Assembly: GCA_966248875.1 (NCBI GenBank)
Contig: CBINBI010000001.1
Location: 69,727-133,726, forward strand
Reading direction: 5' to 3'
From: Dokdonella_A sp966248875
GTDB lineage: Bacteria > Pseudomonadota > Gammaproteobacteria > Xanthomonadales > Rhodanobacteraceae
Length of the DNA stretch: 64,000 nt
A program made the translations under genes and the position numbers. Shown here piece after piece: positions 35,186 through 44,700 of this stretch. Below the pieces are notes generated by a model. It searched no databases. It saw only the letters and a program-made list of their open reading frames with translations, and had not been told where the DNA came from. Position 1 is the first letter of the stretch. The number at the start of each line of letters is the position of its first letter.

Positions 35186-35644
35186 CTATGCGTCCGGCAT
35201 GAACTCGAGCGCGACAGAATTCATGCAGTAGCGGTTGCCGGTCGGCGGGGGGCCGTCGGGGAACACGTGGCCGAGGTGGCTGTCGCAGCGCGCGCAGCGG
35301 ATCTCCGTGCGCACCATGCCGTGGCTGATATCGCGGATCTCGCGTACATGCTCGGGATCGAACGGCGCGAAGAAGCTCGGCCAGCCGGTACCGGATTCGA
35401 ACTTCGCGCCGGATTTGAACAGCGGCAGGCCGCAGAGGCGGCAGACATAGGCCCCCGCCTCGTGGTTGTGCAGCAGCGCGCCGCAGAACGGCCGCTCGGT
35501 ACCGTGGTCGAGCAGCACGCGGCGTTCTTCCGAGCTGAGCTTCGCGGCGAGGCGGTCGCGCTCGTCCGCAGACAGCGGGCCCAAGTCGTAGCCGGAGGCG
35601 GATTTGCGGGTGTTCGCCGCGGCGGGGATGTTTTCGGTGGTCAT
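35186..35644 (-). CDS. msrB: Methionine-R-sulfoxide reductase MsrB
   Basis: This 152-residue enzyme reduces methionine-R-sulfoxide in proteins using thioredoxin. Zinc-binding Cys pairs are in CRLCG and CARCD, the conserved ESGTGWPSFF segment is present, and the catalytic Cys is in RYCMNSVALEF. There is no signal peptide, so it is cytoplasmic. It lies 29 bases downstream of msrA on the same strand and the two should be cotranscribed. Confidence 0.96.
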   Translation of the reverse strand: MTTENIPAAANTRKSASGYDLGPLSADERDRLAAKLSSEERRVLLDHGTERPFCGALLHNHEAGAYVCRLCGLPLFKSGAKFESGTGWPSFFAPFDPEHVREIRDISHGMVRTEIRCARCDSHLGHVFPDGPPPTGNRYCMNSVALEFMPDA

Positions 35645-35673
35645 GCGTGAGTCTCCGGTATGAGCGGCGGGGG

Positions 35674-36312
35674 CTATTCGCCTGCCTTGAGCCGGGCGCC
35701 GAACTCTTTCTCGAGCTTCTCGACCTTCGGCTGCGCGACGTACGCGATGTACGGCTGCTCGGGATGCAGCGCCGCGTAGTTCTGGTGGTAGCGCTCGGCG
35801 TCGTAGAACGCGTCGAGCGGCACGACTTCGGTAGCGATCGGCGCCGCGAACACCCTGGCTTCGGTGAGCTGGCGGATGTACGCCTCGGCGACTTCGCGCT
35901 GCGCGTCGTCGGCGTAGAAGATCGCCGAGCGGTACTGGCGGCCGCGGTCATTGCCCTGGCGGTTGACCTGGGTCGGATCGTGCGCGACGGCGAAGAACAC
36001 CTTGAGCAGCTGGCCGTAGCTGATCCGGCGCGGGTCGAAGCGGATGCGGATCGCCTCGGCGTGGTCGGTCGTGCCGCTGCAGACCGTCTCGTAGTCGGCC
36101 GTCGACGCGCTGCCGCCGGAATAGCCGGACGTCACGTCGATGACGCCGGCAAGCCGGGCGAACACGGCTTCGGTACACCAGAAGCAGCCGCCGGCGAGCA
36201 CGGCCGTCGATTCGACGGTGCCTTCGTTCGGCTTGATGTCGAGCGCCGGATCGGGAACCTGCGAGGAATCAACGGCGAGCGCCGCGCCGGGGATCGCGCA
36301 GACAGTATCCAT
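35674..36312 (-). CDS. msrA: Methionine-S-sulfoxide reductase MsrA
   Basis: This 212-residue enzyme reduces the S-epimer of methionine sulfoxide. The catalytic motif is AGGCFWCTEAVF with the nucleophilic Cys in GCFW; VTSGYSGG and YHQNYAALHP are further family signatures. AAGGAGG lies 5 bases before the ATG. It is the first gene of an msrA-msrB pair and is divergent from mdtABC; the shared 361-base region holds a perfect palindrome. Confidence 0.96.
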   Translation of the reverse strand: MDTVCAIPGAALAVDSSQVPDPALDIKPNEGTVESTAVLAGGCFWCTEAVFARLAGVIDVTSGYSGGSASTADYETVCSGTTDHAEAIRIRFDPRRISYGQLLKVFFAVAHDPTQVNRQGNDRGRQYRSAIFYADDAQREVAEAYIRQLTEARVFAAPIATEVVPLDAFYDAERYHQNYAALHPEQPYIAYVAQPKVEKLEKEFGARLKAGE

Positions 36313-36673
36313 GGAACCTCCTTGGACGAGAGCAAGCCAGCGGGGCCTGGGCCGCGGCTGCGCTGGAACGGACGTGATGCGGCGGCCGGCCCTCCCGCGA
36401 AATCACTTCGGATGCCATCCGAAGCCCCGGCCGCGCCTGCTGTCAAGACAGGTTTCGGGCATCGAGTCTTTCAGATGGAGGTGCGCGGCACCGAAGCAAG
36501 CCGCGCGAGCTGGAACGGCTGCTGAAGCTCCGGGTCGTGTAAAGGCGCATTTACCTGGTGTCTACGGCATCCTGCAGACGCGGCTGCTAGCCTTCGCGTG
36601 CGCCGGCGGAACCGCGCGGCTGCTTGGGATGTCGGCTGACGGCCCATCCATGGCCAATCCAGGAGGAATGAGC
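36313..36673. other. Divergent control region of msrAB and mdtABC
   Basis: This 361-base gap has no gene. Its main feature is the dyad at 36406-36424, nested inside GCGGCCGG (36382) and CCGGCCGC (36427). Promoters for both directions should lie here but none is clear by eye. Confidence 0.5.
36406..36424. promoter_or_regulatory. Perfect palindrome between msrA and mdtA
   Basis: CTTCGGATG-C-CATCCGAAG has 9-bp arms around a single base. It could be a repressor site acting on msrAB, mdtABC or both; no regulator gene is adjacent. Confidence 0.4.
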
Positions 36674-37897
36674 ATGTCGCGTTGGAAGTGGGCGATCGGC
36701 GTCGTTGCGGTCGTGCTCGCCGGCGTGATCGCGTGGCGGCTCATGTCCGAGCGGCCGGGCGCGGCGAGACGAGGCGGCGGGGCGGCCGATGCGCCCGTGC
36801 CGGTGACGGTCATGCCGGTCGAGCAGAAGGACGTGCCGATCTATCTCTCGGCGCTCGGCACCGTGCAGGCGCTCAACACGGTGACGGTCAACACCCAGGT
36901 CAGCGGGCAGCTCGAATCGATCCACTTCACCGAAGGCCAGGAGGTCAAGGCGGGCGACCTGATCGCGCGGATCGACCCGCGCACATTCCAGGCCGCGCTC
37001 GACCAGGCGCTCGCCAAGAAGAAACAGGACGAGGCGCAGCTCTCCGCCTCGCGCTCGACGCTCAAGCGCTACGAGGAGCTGATCCGCCAGCACTTCGTCG
37101 CCGCGCAGGATCTCGAAAACCAGCGCCAGCTCGTGCGTCAGCAGGAAGCGCTGGTCGCCGCCGACGACGCGGCGATCGCGACGGCGCGCACGCAGCTCGG
37201 CTACACGAAGATCACGGCCCCGATCGACGGCATCGCCGGCATCCGCCTCGTCGATGTCGGCAACCTCGTCACTGCGAACTCGGGCAGCGGCATCGTCGTG
37301 CTGACCCAGGTCCATCCGATCAACGTCATCTTCAACCTGCCCGAGCAGAATCTCGAGGACGTGCGCGCGAGCAGCGCGGCGGACCCGCTGCCGGTGACGG
37401 CGCTCGACCGCACCGACAGCCATCCGATCGCGGACGGCGTGCTCAAGGTCATCGACAACCAGATCGACACCACGACCGGCACGTTCAAGCTCAAGGCCGA
37501 ATTCGCCAACGAGAAGAATGCGCTCTGGCCCGGCCAGTTCGTCAACGTGCGCGTGCGCGTGAGGACGGTGCGCAGCGGCCTCGTGGTGCCGGCGACCGCC
37601 GTGCAGCGCGGGCCGGACGGAAGCTACGCCTACGTCGTGCAGCCCGACTCCACCGTCGCGATGGTGCCGCTGCAGCTCGGCAACGAAGCCGGTGACAACA
37701 CGATTCTCGTCACGGCGGGCCTCAAGGCCGGCGACAAAGTCGTCACCGAAGGCCAGTTCCGCCTGAAGCCCGGCAGCAAGGTGCGCGCGCTCGCGCCGGG
37801 AGAAGCCGCGCCGCCGACGAGCGAGGCCGAGCTCGACAAGCTCAAGCAGCAGAATCCGGAACGCCCGCGGCAGCGCGGCCGGCGGGGCGGCGGCTGA
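36674..37897 (+). CDS. mdtA: RND efflux periplasmic adaptor MdtA
   Basis: This 407-residue membrane-fusion protein has an N-terminal membrane anchor (MSRWKWAIGVVAVVLAGVIAW), a lipoyl-like half (VQALNTVTVNTQVSGQLESI), a helical hairpin (about 105-170), the partner lipoyl half (LGYTKITAPIDGIAGIRLVDVGN) and a C-terminal beta region. It links the MdtBC pump to an outer-membrane channel. The ATG at 36674 has AGGAGG 7 bases upstream; one at 36668 would be too close. The tail is Arg/Gly-rich. mdtB follows after 114 bases. Confidence 0.93.
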   Translation: MSRWKWAIGVVAVVLAGVIAWRLMSERPGAARRGGGAADAPVPVTVMPVEQKDVPIYLSALGTVQALNTVTVNTQVSGQLESIHFTEGQEVKAGDLIARIDPRTFQAALDQALAKKKQDEAQLSASRSTLKRYEELIRQHFVAAQDLENQRQLVRQQEALVAADDAAIATARTQLGYTKITAPIDGIAGIRLVDVGNLVTANSGSGIVVLTQVHPINVIFNLPEQNLEDVRASSAADPLPVTALDRTDSHPIADGVLKVIDNQIDTTTGTFKLKAEFANEKNALWPGQFVNVRVRVRTVRSGLVVPATAVQRGPDGSYAYVVQPDSTVAMVPLQLGNEAGDNTILVTAGLKAGDKVVTEGQFRLKPGSKVRALAPGEAAPPTSEAELDKLKQQNPERPRQRGRRGGG

Positions 37898-38011
37898 GAT
37901 GAAAGAGGCAGCGCGGTCGGCGACGAGCGCTCAGCGGAAAACGGGCGCGCATCCTTCGCGAGCCTGCCGTTTCCGCTCGCCGCTCGACGCCTGCCGCTGA
38001 CCGACGACGTC

Positions 38012-41000
38012 ATGGGTTTCTCCACGCTCTTCATCCATCGCCCGATCGCGACCTCGCTGCTGATGGTCGCGCTGCTGCTGCTCGGCATGATCGGCTTCCG
38101 CGGACTGCCGGTCTCGGCACTGCCCGACATCGACGCGCCGAGCCTGGTCGTGACGACGCAGTATCCAGGCGCGAGCGCGTCGACGATGGCGGCACTGGTG
38201 ACCACGCCGCTCGAGCGGCAGTTCGGCCAGATCTCCGGCGTCACGATGATGAGCTCGGATTCGTCGGCCGGCCTGTCGACGATCGTGATCCAGTTCGACA
38301 TGGGCCGCGACATAGACGCGGCCGGGCAGGACGTGCAGTCAGCGATCAACGCCGCGCGCGGAACGCTGCCGAACAACCTGCCGTATCCGCCCGTCTACAA
38401 CAAGGTCAATCCGGCCGACGCGCCGATCCTGACGCTGATGCTGACGAGCGACACGCGGCCGCTGCGCGAGGTCAACGATTACGCCGACAGCATCATCGCG
38501 CAGAAGATCTCGCAGATCGCCGGCGTCGGCCTCGTCTCTATCGCCGGCAACGTGCGCCCCGCCGTGCGCGTGCAGGTCAATCCGGCGCAGCTTGCGAACC
38601 TCGGCCTCACGATGGAGGACGTGCGCAGCGCGCTGACGCAGGCCAACGTCAACGCGCCCAAGGGCAGCCTCAACGGCGCCGTGCAGAGCTTCTCGATCGG
38701 CACCAACGACCAGCTCGCCGACGCCGACGAATACCGCACGACGATCATCGCCTACCGGAACGACGCGCCGGTGCGGCTCGCCGACGTCGCCCGGGTCGTC
38801 GACGGCGTGGAGAACGACCAGCTCGCCGCGTGGGCTAACGGCAAGCCCGCCGTGCTGCTCGACATCCGCCGCCAGCCAAGCGCGAACATCGTGCAGACCG
38901 TCGAAGCCGTGCGCGCCGCGCTGCCCGAGCTCAAGGCCGTGCTGCCCGCCGACGTGCACCTGGATGTCTTCTCGGACCGCACGATCACGATCCGCGCTTC
39001 CGTGCGCGACGTGGAATTCACGCTCGGTCTCACGATCCTGCTCGTGATCGCGGTGATCTTCGTGTTTCTGCGCCGGCTCTGGGCCACGGTAATTCCCAGC
39101 ATCGCCGTGCCGCTGTCCCTGCTCGGCACGTTCGGTGTCATGTCGTTCGCGAGCTTCTCGCTCGACAATCTTTCGCTGATGGCGCTGACCGTCGCGACCG
39201 GCTTCGTCGTCGACGACGCGATCGTCATGATCGAGAACATCGTCCGCTACATCGAGCAGGGACGGCAGCCGAAGGAGGCCGCGATCGTCGGCGCGCGCGA
39301 GATCGGCTTCACGATCGTGTCACTGACCGTCTCGCTGATCGCGGTGTTCCTGCCGCTGCTGCTGATGCCCGGCGTGACCGGCCGCCTGTTCCATGAATTC
39401 GCCTGGGTGCTGTCGATCGCCGTCGCGATCTCGATGCTGATCTCGCTGACCCTGACGCCGATGATGTGCGCGTACCTCCTGAAGCCGGATCGCCTGCCGG
39501 CCGACGATGCCGCGCGCGAAAGCGGGCGCCGCACCTGGTGGAACCGCCTGGCCGACGGCTACACGCGCACGCTCGACTGGGTGCTCGCGCGCCAGCCGCT
39601 GATGCTCGCCGTCGCCACCCTCGCGGTGATCGTCACGATCGCACTGTACGTCCTCATCCCGAAAGGCCTACTGCCCGAGCAGGACACGGGCCTCATCACC
39701 GGCGTGGTCGAGGCGGACCAGAACGTCGCGTTTCCCGCCATGGAGGAGCGCACGAAGACCGTCGCCGAAGCGCTGCGCGCGCAGCCGGACGTCGCCGGCG
39801 TCGCCGCGTTCATCGGAGCGGGCACGATCAACCCGACGCTGAGCCAGGGCCAGCTTTCGATCGTGCTGAAACCGCGCAGCGAGCGCGACGCGCTCGATCG
39901 CGTCATGCGGCGGCTGCAGCAGGCGGTCGCGGGCATTCCCGGAGTCGCGCTCTACCTCAAGCCCGTGCAGGACGTCGCGCTCGACACGCGCGTCGCCTCG
40001 ACCGAATACCAGTACGCGCTGTCCGACGTGAACTCGGGCGAGCTCGCCGGCTTCGTCGCGCGGATGACCGACGCGCTGCGCAGAAGGCCCGAGCTCGCCG
40101 ACGTCGGCAACAATCTCGCGAACCAGGGCAATGCGCTCAAGCTCACCATCGATCGCGAGAAGGCGAGCCGCCTCGGTGTGCCGGTGCAGACGATCGACGA
40201 CACGCTCTACGACGCGTTCGGCCAGCGCCAGATCTCGACGATCTTCACGCAGATGAACCAGTACCGCGTCGTGCTGGAGGTCGCGCCGGAGTTCCGCACC
40301 AGCCGAGACCTGCTGGACAAGCTCACGGTGCGCGGCAACGGTAACGGCGCGCTGACCGGCAGCAACGCGACGACGCTCGGCCAGCTCGCCTCGAGCAACT
40401 CGGCGACGCCGGCCGGCATCGGCAACACCGGCAACGTCGGCTTCACCGTCGGTGCCGGCGGCACGATTCCGTTGTCTTCGCTGGCGACGGCGGTCACCGG
40501 CAATGCGCCGCTGGTGGTCAGCCATCAGGACCAGCTGCCGGCTGCCACGATCTCGTTCAATCTCGCGCCCGGCTATTCGCTCTCCGACGCGGTCACCGCG
40601 GTGCGCGAGGTGGAGAGCGAGATGGGCTTCCCGCCGCAGGTGCGCGGCCGCTTCATCGGCAAGGCCGCCGAATTCTCCGCTTCGCTGACGGACGAGGTGC
40701 TGCTGCTGCTCGCCGCGGTGCTCGTCATCTACATCGTGCTCGGCGTGCTCTACGAGAGCTACATCCACCCGATCACGATCATCTCGACGCTGCCGCCGGC
40801 CGGCGTCGGAGCGCTGCTCGCGCTGATGGTCTGCGGCATGAGCCTTTCAGTCGACGGCATCGTCGGCATCGTGCTGCTGATCGGCATCGTCAAGAAAAAC
40901 GCGATCATGATGATCGACTTCGCCATCGACGCGCAGCGCGCGGGCATGAACGCACACGACGCGATCCGCCGCGCCTGCCTGCTGCGCTTCCGGCCGATCA

Positions 41001-41230
41001 TGATGACCACCGCCGCCGCGCTGCTCGGCGCGCTGCCGCTCGCGCTCGGCAGCGGCATCGGGTCGGAGCTGCGCAGGCCGCTCGGCGTCTCGATCGTCGG
41101 CGGCCTGCTGCTGTCGCAGCTGATCACGCTGTACACGACGCCGGTGGTCTATCTCTATTTCGAGCGCCTGAGCGACTGGGCGAAGGTGCGGCGTGCTCGG
41201 CGGACGGCTTTGCGGGAGCGTGCGGCGTGA
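38012..41230 (+). CDS. mdtB: RND multidrug efflux permease MdtB
   Basis: This 1072-residue proton-driven transporter has 12 transmembrane helices, two large periplasmic loops, and the proton-relay Asp pair in TM4 (GFVVDDAIVMIEN). Segments such as FIHRPIATSLLMVALLLLG and LPDIDAPSLVVTTQYPGAS identify the MdtB branch, which assembles with MdtC into a mixed trimer. A Gly/Asn/Ser/Thr-rich insert of about 40 residues (about 776-818) interrupts the second periplasmic loop just before the conserved IPLSSLATAV segment. mdtC follows but is separated by an antisense gene and repeats. Confidence 0.93.
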   Translation: MGFSTLFIHRPIATSLLMVALLLLGMIGFRGLPVSALPDIDAPSLVVTTQYPGASASTMAALVTTPLERQFGQISGVTMMSSDSSAGLSTIVIQFDMGRDIDAAGQDVQSAINAARGTLPNNLPYPPVYNKVNPADAPILTLMLTSDTRPLREVNDYADSIIAQKISQIAGVGLVSIAGNVRPAVRVQVNPAQLANLGLTMEDVRSALTQANVNAPKGSLNGAVQSFSIGTNDQLADADEYRTTIIAYRNDAPVRLADVARVVDGVENDQLAAWANGKPAVLLDIRRQPSANIVQTVEAVRAALPELKAVLPADVHLDVFSDRTITIRASVRDVEFTLGLTILLVIAVIFVFLRRLWATVIPSIAVPLSLLGTFGVMSFASFSLDNLSLMALTVATGFVVDDAIVMIENIVRYIEQGRQPKEAAIVGAREIGFTIVSLTVSLIAVFLPLLLMPGVTGRLFHEFAWVLSIAVAISMLISLTLTPMMCAYLLKPDRLPADDAARESGRRTWWNRLADGYTRTLDWVLARQPLMLAVATLAVIVTIALYVLIPKGLLPEQDTGLITGVVEADQNVAFPAMEERTKTVAEALRAQPDVAGVAAFIGAGTINPTLSQGQLSIVLKPRSERDALDRVMRRLQQAVAGIPGVALYLKPVQDVALDTRVASTEYQYALSDVNSGELAGFVARMTDALRRRPELADVGNNLANQGNALKLTIDREKASRLGVPVQTIDDTLYDAFGQRQISTIFTQMNQYRVVLEVAPEFRTSRDLLDKLTVRGNGNGALTGSNATTLGQLASSNSATPAGIGNTGNVGFTVGAGGTIPLSSLATAVTGNAPLVVSHQDQLPAATISFNLAPGYSLSDAVTAVREVESEMGFPPQVRGRFIGKAAEFSASLTDEVLLLLAAVLVIYIVLGVLYESYIHPITIISTLPPAGVGALLALMVCGMSLSVDGIVGIVLLIGIVKKNAIMMIDFAIDAQRAGMNAHDAIRRACLLRFRPIMMTTAAALLGALPLALGSGIGSELRRPLGVSIVGGLLLSQLITLYTTPVVYLYFERLSDWAKVRRARRTALRERAA

Positions 41231-41253
41231 GGCGGGGCTGTTTCGCAGGCGTA

Positions 41254-41290
41254 CCCTCACCCTGCGCTTTCCCGCAAGCGGGAGAGGGGA
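41254..41290 (+). repeat. REP element, CCCTCACCC...CCCGCAAGCGGGAGAGG type (copy 1)
   Basis: The unit has a CCCGC-AA-GCGGG palindrome with a CCCTCACCCTGCGCTTT lead. It lies 23 bases after mdtB, on the plus strand. Confidence 0.85.
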
Positions 41291-41299
41291 AAGCGCACA

Positions 41300-41701
41300 T
41301 CAGTCTTCGGAAAGGTCGAGTGGTTCCCCCTCTCCCGCTTGCGGGAGAGGGCAGGGGTGAGGGCACGCCTGGATCAACGCCTCGAGAATGCTCTCCAGCA
41401 CCGCTTCAGTCCGTTGGAGCGCTTCATCATTCCAGAACCGAATCACACGAAAGCCTGCTCGCGCGAGATACAACGTCCGCTCCAGATCTTCGATCACCGA
41501 CTCGGCATGCTGCCCACCGTCCAGCTCGACGATCAGTCGCGCACGAATACACACGAAATCCACGACGAATCGCCCGATCGGCACCTGTCTTCGAAATCGA
41601 TAACCGCTCAATGGCCGATGCCGCAGGTAAAACCAGAGACGCTGCTCGGCGTCAGTCGAGTTCGCGCGTAAATCGCGCGCGGTTGCGGGGAGTGGGTGCA
41701 T
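41300..41701 (-). CDS. DUF559 (Vsr-like) endonuclease-domain protein
   Basis: This 133-residue protein has the DUF559 core: AEQRLWFYLRHRPLSGYRFR, then VVDFVC and LIVELDGGQH, the Asp and Glu of a PD-(D/E)xK/Vsr-like nuclease fold. The biological role of this family is not established. It lies antisense between mdtB and mdtC. Its last 20 residues (CPHPCPLPQAGEGE...) are translated from a REP element at the gene's 3' end, and another REP in inverted orientation lies 12 bases before the start, so the gene is bracketed by inverted repeats. Acquisition as a unit is plausible. Confidence 0.88.
   Translation of the reverse strand: MHPLPATARDLRANSTDAEQRLWFYLRHRPLSGYRFRRQVPIGRFVVDFVCIRARLIVELDGGQHAESVIEDLERTLYLARAGFRVIRFWNDEALQRTEAVLESILEALIQACPHPCPLPQAGEGEPLDLSED
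41326..41364 (-). repeat. REP element (copy 2, inverted, inside the DUF559 3' end)
   Basis: This is the same REP class on the minus strand (CCTCTCCCGC-TTGC-GGGAGAGG read on plus, then CAGGGGTGAGGG). It forms the C-terminal codons of the DUF559 gene. Confidence 0.85.
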
Positions 41702-41713
41702 GCGACGAGCGTG

Positions 41714-41750
41714 CCCTCACCCTGCCCTCTCCCGCGAGCGGGAGAGGTGA
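41714..41750 (+). repeat. REP element (copy 3, upstream of the DUF559 start)
   Basis: CCCTCACCCTGCCCTCTCCCG followed by CGAGCGGGAGAGG, plus strand, 12 bases beyond the DUF559 start codon and 48 bases before the mdtC start. With copy 2 it brackets the DUF559 gene as an inverted pair. Confidence 0.85.
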
Positions 41751-41798
41751 ACAACATGTGTGCGACAAACGTGCGCACGTATGTAGGAAGTGCGCGCC

Positions 41799-44700
41799 GT
41801 GAACATCTCCGCGCCCTTCATCAAGCGCCCCATCGGCACAACACTGCTCGCCGCCGGCATGGCCGTGGCCGGGGTGATCTGCTATTTCCTGCTCGGCGTC
41901 GCCGCGCTGCCGAACATGGAGTTCCCGGCGATTTTCGTCACTGCGAGCCAGCCAGGCGCCAGCGCGGACACGATGGCGTCAACAGTCGCTGCGCCGCTCG
42001 AGCGTCATCTGGGCCAGATTCCCGGCATCGACACGATCAGCTCGCGTTCGAGCGAGGGCTCCGCGTCGGTGATCATGATCTTCCAGGCCGGTCGCGACGT
42101 CGATGCGGCGGCGCGCGACGTGCAGGCCGCAATCAACGCGGCGGCACCTGACCTGCCGTCGGGCCTCACCAATGCGCCGACCTACCGCAAGGCGAATCCG
42201 AATGCGCAGCCGGTGCTCGCGCTCGCACTGACCAGCCGCACGCAGCCCCTGTCGAAACTCTACGACCTTGCCGACTCGCTGCTCGCCCAGCACATCCGCC
42301 AGATCGACGGCGTCAGCGACGTCGATGTCGCCGGCGGCGCCACGCCGGCCGTCCGCGTCGATCTGAACCTGCGTGCGCTGAACGCCATGGGCCTCTCGCC
42401 CGACCAGTTGCGCAACGCGCTCGCGGCGGCGAACGTGACCTCGCCGCAGGGCTTTCTGGCCGACGGGCGCACGCTGATGGCGGTGTCGGCGAACGATTCG
42501 CTGCGTACGGCCGAAGAGTTCGCCGACGTCGTGATCTCGGCGCGAAACGGCGTGCCGATCCGGCTGAAGGACGTGGCGCGCGTCTACGACGGACAGCAGG
42601 ACCAGTACCAGGCCGCGTGGTACGGCACCGAGCGCGCCATCCTCATGTTCGTGCGCAAGCAGGCCGACGCGAACGTCATCGCCACGGTCGACGCGATCAA
42701 GAACGAAGTGCCGGTCATGCAGGCGTGGCTTCCGGCCGGGGTCACGCTGACGCCGTTCTTCGACCGCACGCCGATCATCCGCGCCTCGATCGACGAGGTG
42801 CAGATCTCGCTGCTGATCTCCCTGTCAATGGTGGTGCTGACGATGGCGCTCTTCCTGCGCCGCCTCGCGCCGACGCTGATCGCGGCGACCGCGGTGCCGC
42901 TCTCGCTGGCGAGCGCGTTCGTGGTCATGTACGTGCTCGGCTACACGCTGGACAACATGTCACTGATGGCGCTCGTGATCGCGATCGGCTTCGTCGTCGA
43001 CGACGCGATCGTCGTGATCGAGAACGTGATCCGTCACATCGACGCCGGCATGCCGCGTCTTGAAGCGACGCTCGCGGGCGCGCGCGAGATCGGCTTCACG
43101 ATCGTCTCGATCACGGCCTCGCTGATCGCGGTGTTCGTTCCGCTGCTCTTCGCGGGCGGCATCACCGGCATGTTCTTCAAGGAATTCACGGTCACGCTGT
43201 GCTCGGCCATCGCGTTTTCCGGCCTCGTCTCGCTGACGCTCACTCCGGCGCTCTGCGGCAGATTCCTGAAGCCGCACGCGGAGGGCCGGCGCTCGCGCAT
43301 CGGCGACAGGCTCGACGCGTTCCACGCCGGCATGCGCGACGTCTACGCGCACGCGCTCGATTTCTCGCTGCGCCATCCGCGCCTGATGGCGTTGCAGCCG
43401 CTGATCCTGGTCGTGTTGACGTACTTCCTCGCGCTCGCCGTGCCGAAGGGTTTGTTCCCGCAGCAGGACACCGGCATGCTGAGCGGCCGCACCAACGCGA
43501 GCGCCGACGTGTCGCCGGAGCGCATGTCGGCCGCGCAGCAGAAGCTCGCCGCGCTCGTGCAGAGCGATCCCGCGGTCGCCAGCGTCGGCTCGCGCCTCGG
43601 CGGCGGCTGGGGCTCGCGCGGCGGCGGCAGCGGCCAGCTCTACGTCAGCCTGAAGCCGCTGTCCGAGCGCAACGGCGAATCGACGTTCGCGGTGATGACG
43701 CGCCTCAACAAGGCCGCCGCGAGCATCCCGGACATCCAGCTCAGGCTGCGCCCGGTGCAGGATCTGCCCAGCGGCGGCGGCCCCGGCGGTGGCGGCGGCG
43801 GGCAATATCAGGTTGCGCTGAAAGGCAATGACCTCGCCGAGCTGCAGCTCTGGCTGCCGCGCCTCGTCGATGCGCTGAAGCAGGTGCCGCAGCTTCGCGA
43901 TGTCGGCAGCGACATCGACGAGGCCGGCATGCGCCAGATGCTGGTGGTCGACCGCGACGCCGCGGCGCGGCTCGGCGTCAGCGTCGCCGCGATCGACAGC
44001 GCGCTCTACGACGCGTTCGGCCAGCGTCAGGTCTCGACGATCTATTCCGACATCAACCAGTTCAAGGTCGTCGTCAGCGCGATGCCGAACCAGGCCGCGA
44101 GCCCCGCTGCGCTGGAGCAGATCTACGTGCGCGCTACGTCCGGCGCGATGGTGCCCATCAGCGCGGTCGCCAAGATGGAGGACACCGTCGCGCCCAGCGA
44201 GGTCGATCACGACTCGCAGTTCCCGACGATGAGCCTCTCGTTCAATCTCGCGCCGGGGGCCACGCTCGGCCAGGCCGAGCTCATCATCCGCAACACCATC
44301 GCGGGCCTGCGCATGCCGGGCGACATCCGCCTCGATTTCGCCGGGGATTTCCGCCGCTTCCGGCAGCAATCGAGCGACACGCCGCTGCTGATCCTCGGCG
44401 CGATCGTGACCGTGTACATCGTGTTCGGCATGCTCTACGAGAGCCTCATCCACCCGGTCACGATCCTGTCGACGCTGCCGTCGGCCGGAGTCGGTGCGCT
44501 GCTCGCGATGCTGGTGACGGGCACGGAGCTTTCGGTAATCTCAACGATCGCGATCGTTCTGCTGATCGGCATCGTCAAGAAGAACGCGATCATGATGATC
44601 GACTTCGCACTCGCCGCCGAGCGCGAAAGCCTTGCGCCCTTCGACGCGATCCGTCAGGCCTGCCTCGTCCGCTTCCGTCCGATCATGATGACGTCGATGG

